From NCBI GenBank assembly GCA_037176885.1, contig JAWWNJ010000151.1, positions 434,001-498,000 of the forward strand: DNA of 64,000 nt, given 5' to 3'. Shown piece after piece: positions 57,365 to 64,000 of this stretch (position 1 is the first letter of the stretch; each line of letters starts with the position of its first letter). This DNA comes from Favolaschia claudopus. Lineage: Eukaryota > Basidiomycota > Agaricomycetes > Agaricales > Mycenaceae. The notes below the pieces were generated by a model, which searched no databases, had not been told where the DNA came from, and worked only from the letters and a program-made list of their open reading frames with translations. The position numbers and the translations under genes are program-made.

Positions 57365-57725
57365 CGGGGTTTGGGGCGGCCAGCCCCAACAAGCTGTGTG
57401 ACCGAACGGAGGGAGGTCGGCGAGCGCAGCGAGTCGGCCGTGCCGGAGGCAGGGAGCTAAAGCTTGTCTATAATAAAAGACACTACGGGACCTCAGGTCC
57501 CGTGATAATTCACGTGAAAGAGCAGGTGACTTCTCACACGCTTTCCCCGGCGCCGCGCGCCGGCGAGTGCAGCGAGCGGCAGTGCGGCGCCGCGGGCACG
57601 GAATCCAGCAAAAAAAAAACACGCGGGGTTTGGGGCGGAGCCCCGACAAGCTGTGCCCCAGCCGTAGGGAGGGACGCGAGCGCAGCGAGCCGGCCCTGCC
57701 GAAGGCGGGGTGCTTAAGCTTGTCA
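57365..57725 (+). repeat. two tandem copies of a GC-rich repeat
   Basis: Copy A (57365-57461) and copy B (57624-57723) share GGGGTTTGGGGCGG, GCCCC(A/G)ACAAGCTGTG, GCGAGCGCAGCGAG, CGGCC-TGCCG-AGGC and a terminal AAGCTTGTC. Between them lies a hairpin ACGGGACC-TCA-GGTCCCGT (57486-57504). Base composition is much more GC-rich than surroundings. No coding frame is convincing. Confidence 0.65.
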
Positions 57726-59187
57726 AACGGAAAAAGGTGAAATCACGTGGAAGACTTTAGGGTGGCGGGAAATAGGTCAGACGCCTGGTTGACGTGGGTA
57801 ATAATATACATCAGGACCCCGCAGGGGTCCTATTTGACTTGTTTTACGCGAGTAAATTAGCGTCAAATAGATAGGGTCCGGGGCTCCGTTTTGCTATTTT
57901 ACCCTGGTTAAATAGGTCAAGAATGCTATTTTACTTTGCTAATTTGCGCTATTTAACCGGTCAATCTGCCCCCCAACTACACCACTGGTCCTCCTTTGGC
58001 GCTACCGAATCGGCGGCGGCTTTTAGACTGATTTACCCTCTCGCGGTCTCGTTCTTTCCCGCCTTCCGCAACCTCAGCGGTAGCTTCTGAGCCCTCCACG
58101 CTACTAGCCAAGATATGCAAGTATTGCTCGAGGTCAAACTCGGGCCGCTCGGCGGCTAGATCAAATTGGGTTTTACCAGCAGTGCGAAGATCGGGCAAAC
58201 CAGCGTTGAGCCAGGCTAGAGGATCTTTGACCTCATCATGAACTTCAAGCCTTTCCGGCTCAGTGTTTGCTTCCTCTCAGTCACAAGCTTTCTCGGTACC
58301 TGAATTGCAAGTCAGTAATCCCGCTCGTCTCTGAGAGATTCTGAGAAGCTCACATTCGACATGTCCGTACGGTGGAAGCCACGGATTGCCAGATAGTTGG
58401 AAACAGCGGAAACATCTTGCCGGTTACGATCCTTGGAATTCATCCAGGTGACTGTAGACATCGCCCTCTCATCTGGTATAGAAACTGGATTGGAAGAGAA
58501 AAGCTTGACACCAAGAACCTGTGCGGCAGATCAGCAAGGTGAATCGAGCAGCTCTAGGTTGTTTTTGCATGACATGGCCAGTCGCGGCGGCGAAATTCGC
58601 AACGGCTCAGGACTGAGAAAATTGCTGTCACACTGCACCTGACTGTGACACGCGGCGATTTGCCTGAATTGTACGATCTCGGTCTTTCCGCAATCCCCCT
58701 TCCGCAATCCCCCCGTCGTAAATAACAGTGATTTTTGTAGGACAATTCCCCTAATTACCGGAGTATTGCTCACTAGCTATTTGACCTTAATTTACATGCT
58801 GTTTTTCGGCCGCCTCAGTCCCCCGGTAAATCGTCGCCGCCTCGCCCTCGCTCGTTGTCTGGTTTCTTGGCTTTCCTCGAGACTAGTAGAAATACGAGGC
58901 AGAAGCCTCCGCCTCACACAAACCTGGAACTCAAGGCCGCTCTCATTCAATCTCAAGGCATCAACCCTCGAGAGACCCGGTCACCCACTGTGAGGGAAGC
59001 GAGGGGGAGTCGAGTTCCGGCACACAGGGATCAAGAGAGAACTGGTGTAAGTACTAAATTGACCAAGGGAAAAGCTACAACGACCAGAACTAAACTACTT
59101 ATATAAGAAAATCAAGGCTGTGTACATGGAGTCATGGGGACGAAACGGGCAGATCTCGCCGTGAGCGGATGCGAACGCCGATCCGTC
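57726..59187. other. no supported gene; one small ORF
   Basis: A 73-codon minus-strand frame (57977-58198, LAAERPEFDLEQYLHILASS then a basic tail) has gene-like composition but no recognised family. The stretch 57790-57960 repeats CTATTTTAC/TAAATAG sequence. The part near 58.9-59.19 kb may be the LTR of the gag element, since TGTGACGGATCGGCG on the minus strand starts just below the gag stop and a TATATAA box lies at about 59099. Confidence 0.35.
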
Positions 59188-59365
59188 ACATCCGCCCTCC
59201 AGATCGTCGACCACGACGAGCTCAATCTTCATACGAAAATAAATAAATCTCGTTCAAATCAATTTAACGTCCGAAATGGTCTTCGAAAAATCAAAATCAA
59301 ACCATTCTGGTATCCTCGCCCTCCTCGACGACCATTTCGATGTCGAGGGAGGGAATCATGCGAAT

Positions 59366-61237
59366 TTAGAAGTGTTCAAGAACTTCTGTGCTCTCCAACA
59401 GAGCATCGCGATCATCTTTCAGCGCGAAATCGACCGCGTGGGATGCAAAACCAGGAGGCCCTCCTTTCGAAACCATCGTGTTGAGCTCAGGACAGTTACG
59501 AGAAAGGTGACCGTGTACACCACAGTTGAAGCATAAAACGGCGGCAAGGTACTCATTTCTTTTCTTAACCGAAAGATGCTTGCCGCTGTCACGAGATTTC
59601 GACGCAGTCGTTGAAGGTTCAGGTTCAACACTGGAAACCGAGATAACGCGCCCTCCAGACGACGTTTCCCGTTCGAATCTGAGTCCAGTTTTTGGTCATC
59701 GGGCTTGGATTGAGTCTTACTCGATCCAGCCATATCAAGTTCATCGTTATCGTCGTCAACCTTGACGATAATTTCGGCGCTTTCAGCACCAGCAGTGACT
59801 TCAGCCCAAGAGGAGGTTTCCGGATCGAGTTTATCCCAGAACCTTTCCTTGCGTATGTCGGCGTTGAGGCTCCGCCAGAACATTACAACCTTCTCCTGGT
59901 TGGCTTCAAGACCAATGGTGTTGTATATCCGCTCCCATTCGGTCTTGTGAATCAACACTGACTTGGTGCCTTGAAGGCAAGAACGCAATCGAGTGCGTTG
60001 CTTCTCGCGGAAGTTCACAGGAAAACAAAAATTGAATAAACCCCAGAAGAATTCACTCAAAGTCCAAACATGCTTAGTCTTGGCGCCTGTCAACCAGGAC
60101 CTCGGTTTTGATGTGACATGTCACACTTCTCACGTCCGGATTGGGACGCAAGGCTTCGTTTGGCCCCCTTTTGTGAGTCTGTGCGCATATGTGCAGTTTT
60201 GAGACAATTGAATAGCCTAGGAAAGGTAGTGGCCGCTTACCCTGACAGTAGACATACAAAAACGACGGAGTTTTCAACGAGGTATCAAAATTGGTTGAAT
60301 TCACACTTCCTATCAATATTCGAGTCCTGAGCCCATAAAAATTAGTGGTGTATGGTTTAATAGTGCCCCTGCAATGGTTTATGGCTTTAAAATGCCTGTA
60401 GGTCTAGGGCAATAGCAAAATCGTCCGAATTTGGGCGTGGGACTATCTGCACGTGCCATCAAAATTGTCACAAAATCCGAGGTCCCATTTGACAGGTGCC
60501 AACAAAATCAGACTCTACATATATAAAAAGATATATCGACTATCATATATCTCATAGAGTCTGACTGCGGGAGACTAAAACATGCTCGTCATTCTCAACT
60601 TTACTGTTGTAGAATTCAAGTGCACGAGCCGTCAAGTAGTACGACAAGTAAAACACTCGTTGGCGGTTGGAACTTTTCCGAGTTGAACATAATTCGACCC
60701 TTCTTTGACGAATCGATGGAATGCAATGGCATCCGGTGAGCCATCATATTCCTTTGGAGGTATAGGCAAGTTCAATATCATTTTATTCTTCCTGTGAGAA
60801 CTCCGTCTCTTTTTAGAGGAACGGCGCTTGCGACGATGACGCGACGGGTGTGACTTCCTAGAACCTGATCCATCCGGGGGCTCAGAGTCTGAGCTCGACG
60901 AATCAGATGGGTCAGACTGCACCCCAGTTGCGAGGGTCAGCACCTTTACAGAAGGTATGGCCGGACTGACAATAGTTTCAGGCACATTCACTGCCGATCT
61001 ATCATCAATATCTATGAAGTTCGTGTTCTCATCAACGAGCGGGATCTCACGCGGGATAGTTACCCCGCGCCCTGACACAGCAGCCAAAGCTTGGTGGCGG
61101 CGAGCAACACTCACAAGCTCATCAACACTCATATTCTGAATCGCACGCGAGACAGTGGATGTGGAACGAGATAAAACATTTTGAGAGTTTATTACAGTGA
61201 GTGAATCCACCGAAACATGACGACTGGGCGTTGCCAT
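59366..61237 (-). pseudogene. Ty3/Gypsy-type gag with zinc knuckle, interrupted
   Basis: ATG at 61237 (MATPSRHVSVDSLTV). It continues with a Ser/Asp-rich linker, a basic patch SRHRRKRRSSKKRRSS, and the capsid start LNLPIPPKEYDGSPDAIAFH. A frame change near 60670 gives VFYLSYYLTARALEFYNSKV. After excision of 60075-60577, EH joins VWTLSEFFWGLFNFCFPVNF, then LRSCLQGTKSVLIHKTEWER and IYNTIGLEANQEKVVMFWRS. A further frame gives a CCHC knuckle and AVDFALKDDRDALLES to a stop at 59366. This is a retrotransposon capsid protein that would coat cytoplasmic particles. No pol follows: putative LTR sequence begins at about 59188, so the element looks gag-only or deleted. Confidence 0.75.
60075..60577. mobile_element. 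503-bp TAGTCT-type element, 9-bp target duplication
   Basis: Ends TAGTCTTGGCGCC and TAGTCTCCCGC are short, imperfect inverted repeats. AAACATGCT occurs directly on both sides (60066-60074 and 60578-60586). Excision restores the gag frame EHVWTLSEFF. No coding capacity. Confidence 0.85.
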
Positions 61238-61240
61238 GCG

Positions 61241-61742
61241 TAGTCTCGGATACCCAGACGTACTACCGCATTACTTTGAGCTGCCGGATATCTTTCCGTA
61301 TATGGTGAATAGAGGACATTTTTGACAGCTGATTGATTTTGGGGGGTGGGAGAATTTGTTGGCGGTAGTACGTCTGGGCCGGTTGAGCCGTGGCACCTAC
61401 CATCACCATATTATTCTGCGCGTCGAGGTGTTTCTAATCCGCCGGAATCCTCAGGGGAATGCCTCTGGGCGACGAGGGACGCCATCCCGCCCTCCATCTA
61501 TGCTTAGGTGCATCCTCTTATCCTGTACATGGAACCCAATTTCTACAGGAAGATGACGCGAGCGGGGGTGATGGTAGGTGTCACGGTTCAATCGGCCCAG
61601 ACGTATACAAGCCCCACCATTTTCCCACATGCCAGAGATCAATCAAACTTCAAAAACGTCCTCTATTCACCATATATGGAAACAGCTCCGAAAGGTGTCC
61701 TACGACTCGAATTGCTTGTATACGTCTGGGTATCCGAGACTA
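61241..61742. mobile_element. 502-bp TAGTCTCGG element, 8-bp target duplication
   Basis: Inverted ends TAGTCTCGGATACCCAGACG followed by TA at both sides. Direct flanks GCCATGCG (61233-61240 and 61743-61750). Internal inverted arms (GTATATGGTGAATAGAGGAC near 61298 and its complement near 61660) extend the fold-back. The target duplication includes the gag start codon (CAT on plus strand at 61235-61237). No coding capacity. Confidence 0.95.
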
Positions 61743-61767
61743 GCCATGCGAGGCGTGGCGCCTTCGT

Positions 61768-61829
61768 CAGAAAACGCTATTGACCCAAGACTGTAGCGCA
61801 TGCCGTAAGTCCGGTGATCTCCGCTGTCA
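61768..61829. repeat. 62-bp inverted repeat, left arm
   Basis: Perfect 62-bp inverted match to 62734-62795 (starts CAGAAAACGCTATTGACCC). On the plus strand it can encode DCSACRKSGDLRCH, a Cys-rich peptide, but no extended gene. Confidence 0.85.
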
Positions 61830-62065
61830 TGGTTTCCCCGACACTTGCCCGAGCTTCCGACGAGTGTTTGAGGCAAAGTCACCACCTACATACCCAGACT
61901 GGTCTATATTTTCATGTTTATTGTACTGTTTAGTGTGGAAAACATTGAACTACTTAACATAATTGATTGAGGAAAAATAACACGCCATGTCACATCACAT
62001 GACTGTGACTTTGCTACTTTCTTCTCCTCCCAGCATCAGTCTTCGACGCCAGACACCAACTCAAG

Positions 62066-62326
62066 ATGGAAGGAGGAACCCGCCGGTGCAGCAAATGCCG
62101 CAAGTACAAGATCGTATCCGCGGACACGTGGAAAGCCAAATTTGGTGCCAATGGCTTTTACTTAACCAGTAATTGTCGGGCCTGCTGCGAGGCTTTGAGC
62201 GCTGCGATACGCGAAAAACGCGAGAAAAACGGTGCCAACAAGGAGAACATTTCCGATGAAACAGAGGATGAAAAGTCTGACCTCTCGGACTCGGGAGACC
62301 CGCGCGACCACATGGCCTCAAGGTAA
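62066..62326 (+). CDS. small Cys-rich (zinc-binding-like) protein
   Basis: 86 codons from ATG at 62066, MEGGTRRCSKCRKYKIV, then SNCRACCEALSAAIREKREK, and an acidic Ser/Asp-rich tail. CxxC and CxxCC pairs separated by about 28 residues could form a zinc ribbon, followed by a charged helix. Promoter and introns are not evident. It lies between two 62-bp perfect inverted repeats, so it may be carried by that element, or be the first exon of a lost gene. No family recognised. Confidence 0.4.
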   Translation: MEGGTRRCSKCRKYKIVSADTWKAKFGANGFYLTSNCRACCEALSAAIREKREKNGANKENISDETEDEKSDLSDSGDPRDHMASR

Positions 62327-62733
62327 CAAACAGTCTGCAAGGTATACCCGAAACACGATGGGATATAAAGTTCTATAATCATTTATTTAATATCAACATT
62401 TATTTAAAGTAGCTAGTATTTATTGCTACGAGATTCTGAGGCACACGGTCGGTTTGGGAAGTGACGCAAATGAATTTCAGCGAACGGTCGTTCAAATCCA
62501 GTTGCGTCATACCGAAGATTGACCGGGAACTAATACGGTGAGGATTTGGTGAGGATCCATCTAAAAAACTTCTAAATTTGGAAGTCCTGCTCAAAGCAAA
62601 TTGTTGTGCCACAAAAAGCATCGGTTTTTGCTGCACACAAAGTAATATACTTTATTGACCTTCACCTCAAAGGGGAGGTGCCGCGCGAGCCATATTTTCG
62701 CCTCTGTACAATCGCCAAGATTCCTCTAAGACG

Positions 62734-62870
62734 TGACAGCGGAGATCACCGGACTTACGGCATGCGCTACAGTCTTGGGTCAATAGCGTTTTCTGTGCGC
62801 GCTTTGTTTGCGTCAAAAGACGCACTGAATACCTCAGAACCACGTGTTGCAGTATTTTCTGCGGCCACTG
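62734..62870. mobile_element. right arm/end of a CAGTGGC-type fold-back element
   Basis: 62734-62795 is the inverted partner of 61768-61829. The continuation (TTTGTTTGCGTCAAAAGACG ... TTTTCTGCGGCCACTG, then TA at 62871-62872) matches the left arm of the element at 50045. The corresponding left terminus near 61.7 kb is missing, replaced by the gag element boundary. Confidence 0.65.
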
Positions 62871-62872
62871 TA

Positions 62873-64000
62873 GGTAGCCTGGGATGGATTGGCTTAAATC
62901 TCTAACAAAAGTGAAAGTCTTGCTAGCTGCGCAATCCAAGCTTCAGCTCGAAGAAAAAGAAAACATACGATGGGTATATCACAGTAGCGGATTTGGCGGA
63001 TTTGGGGCTGGATTTCCAGTGTTGCAGTTAAGGGTCTTAATAAGGGTGCTCTCCAAAATTAAGGGCTGAGGTGCTTATTAAGGGTTATTAAGGGTGCTCA
63101 AATTAAGGGTCAAATTAAGGCTTATTTCCGAAAATGGAAAGATCCGAGAGGCACCGAAAAAATCCCATTCTGAGTCGTGGAAAGCACGCAACTCACTATA
63201 TAAACTAAGGAAATAATTGTGCGGCCTACATCTCTTTGTTACTTGGCAAAAATACCACACCCAGATGTTGCCACCTCTGTCGCAAATTTCTTTTTTTCAC
63301 GACCGGGCCCGATAGTGCCCGATTGCGCCCGAGCCCCTTAATCCAGGATTTCGATTTCAGTCAGTGTGACACTCGGCGAAGTGCCGAAAACTTCGGAAAA
63401 GTCCGCGGGATCAGCTGTGGATCAACCCAGGCATCACGTACATTTTTGCCGCTTGAGCGGGGACAAATTTTGAACGCGTCCCAGGGCGCTTTTGCCTGGT
63501 ATTAGAAGTTAGATTTCCTAGTTATAGCAAACAGAAACCGCGACAGGCCGACAGTAGGAGAGGGGAATGAAATCAAGCGAGACTATTTATTTCTGCCGTC
63601 TGATGTCGAGACGATCCTGCCGAATGACAGCAGACGTGACGACCGTGACCCACGGTAAATCCAAATCGAAATCGAGCCTCAAATCCGCCAAATCCTGTAC
63701 TGTGATATACCCTTGAACGCTAGAATTGTTGCCCTGAAGAAGCTGGCGAAAGATCACAGGAAGGGCGCCTCAAACGAGCCTCAAACCTTCAGTTTCTCTG
63801 CTTGTGCCACTTCCTTAACTTGCTCACATCATAACTTGTAGATGACGCAGCCACGCAAATTGAAGGACCCAAGGTGGCCTTGGGCTCCCAGTCGCAAAGT
63901 GAGCTCGAAGATCGTATCGATACCGAAATAGAAGAGCTTGGCTCGAAGATAGCTAATCTTCAGGTGATACCGAACCGTGTATTGTAGTCGTATTCCCCGT
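62873..64000. other. no supported gene; TTAAGGG-rich stretch
   Basis: At 63017-63125, CAGTGTTGCAGTTAAGGG and about ten TTAAGGG/TTAAGGCT-type units resemble the end and subterminal repeats of the MITE at 33448, but no second end or duplication is seen. The rest holds short frames only and runs off the window. Confidence 0.4.

Noticed and set aside
63017..63125. TTAAGGG-rich stretch as telomeric repeat
   Set aside because: Units are irregular and contain an extra A relative to TTAGGG; they look like the subterminal repeats of the hAT-type MITE instead.
1..64000. CRISPR array, bacterial operons or prophage
   Set aside because: Repeats are inverted or transposon-type, genes have spliceosomal introns, and no regularly spaced direct repeats are present.

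Overview
This window looks like repeat-dense genomic DNA from a mushroom-forming basidiomycete (Agaricomycetes). The evidence is short introns of about 45-95 bp that keep the reading frame, together with coding families typical of that class: Tad-like LINE, DUF6570 Helitron, DUF6729-type protein, orphan integrase-core protein and basidiomycete-style F-box proteins. Species cannot be read from the sequence. Almost every recognisable gene belongs to a mobile element or is broken, so the window reads as nested transposon insertions around a few decaying host genes.

Left part (1-18.9 kb): a 3' fragment of a CDT1-like replication licensing gene (2.1-2.8 kb), a hypothetical gene at 5.1-5.8 kb, Ty3/Gypsy fragments (integrase end at 6.0-6.35 kb, gag at 7.8-8.4 kb), a 5'-truncated Helitron (9.1-10.6 kb), a broken C2H2 zinc-finger gene starting next to the Helitron 3' end, two TA-flanked MITEs (12.7 and 13.2 kb), a tRNA-like sequence, and a nearly intact integrase-core gene (16.2-17.9 kb).

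Middle part (18.9-34.6 kb): a long Helitron on the minus strand (18.94-27.08 kb) whose Rep-helicase gene carries four later, precisely bounded insertions (two with 8-bp and two with TA target duplications). Next come an F-box gene and a Cys-rich gene bracketed by inverted copies of the Helitron 5' end, a DUF6729-like gene, a Tc1/mariner-type transposase pseudogene, and an F-box/LRR remnant split by a 526-bp MITE.

Right-centre (34.6-48.3 kb): a large minus-strand gene appears to combine a 2-oxoglutarate/iron dioxygenase-like domain, a chromodomain and a large unrecognised C-terminal region. It is split by a 6.3-kb Tad-like LINE and a 147-bp fold-back element. The LINE has an overlapping TGATG stop/start between ORF1 and ORF2 and carries three in-frame copies of a ~62-nt double-hairpin module with compensatory base changes. 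A Ty3/Gypsy 3' end lies just upstream.

Right part (48.3-64 kb): fold-back and MITE elements, a ~940-residue transposase-like gene of an unnamed family (51.1-54.0 kb), a second copy of the 526-bp MITE (56.7 kb), GC-rich tandem repeats (57.4-57.7 kb), a Gypsy-type gag pseudogene (59.4-61.2 kb) split by a TAGTCT-ended element and capped at its start codon by another, and a small Cys-rich ORF between 62-bp perfect inverted repeats. The best candidates for undescribed biology are the dioxygenase-chromodomain gene, the unnamed transposase-like family, the LINE hairpin modules and the TAGTCT element family.
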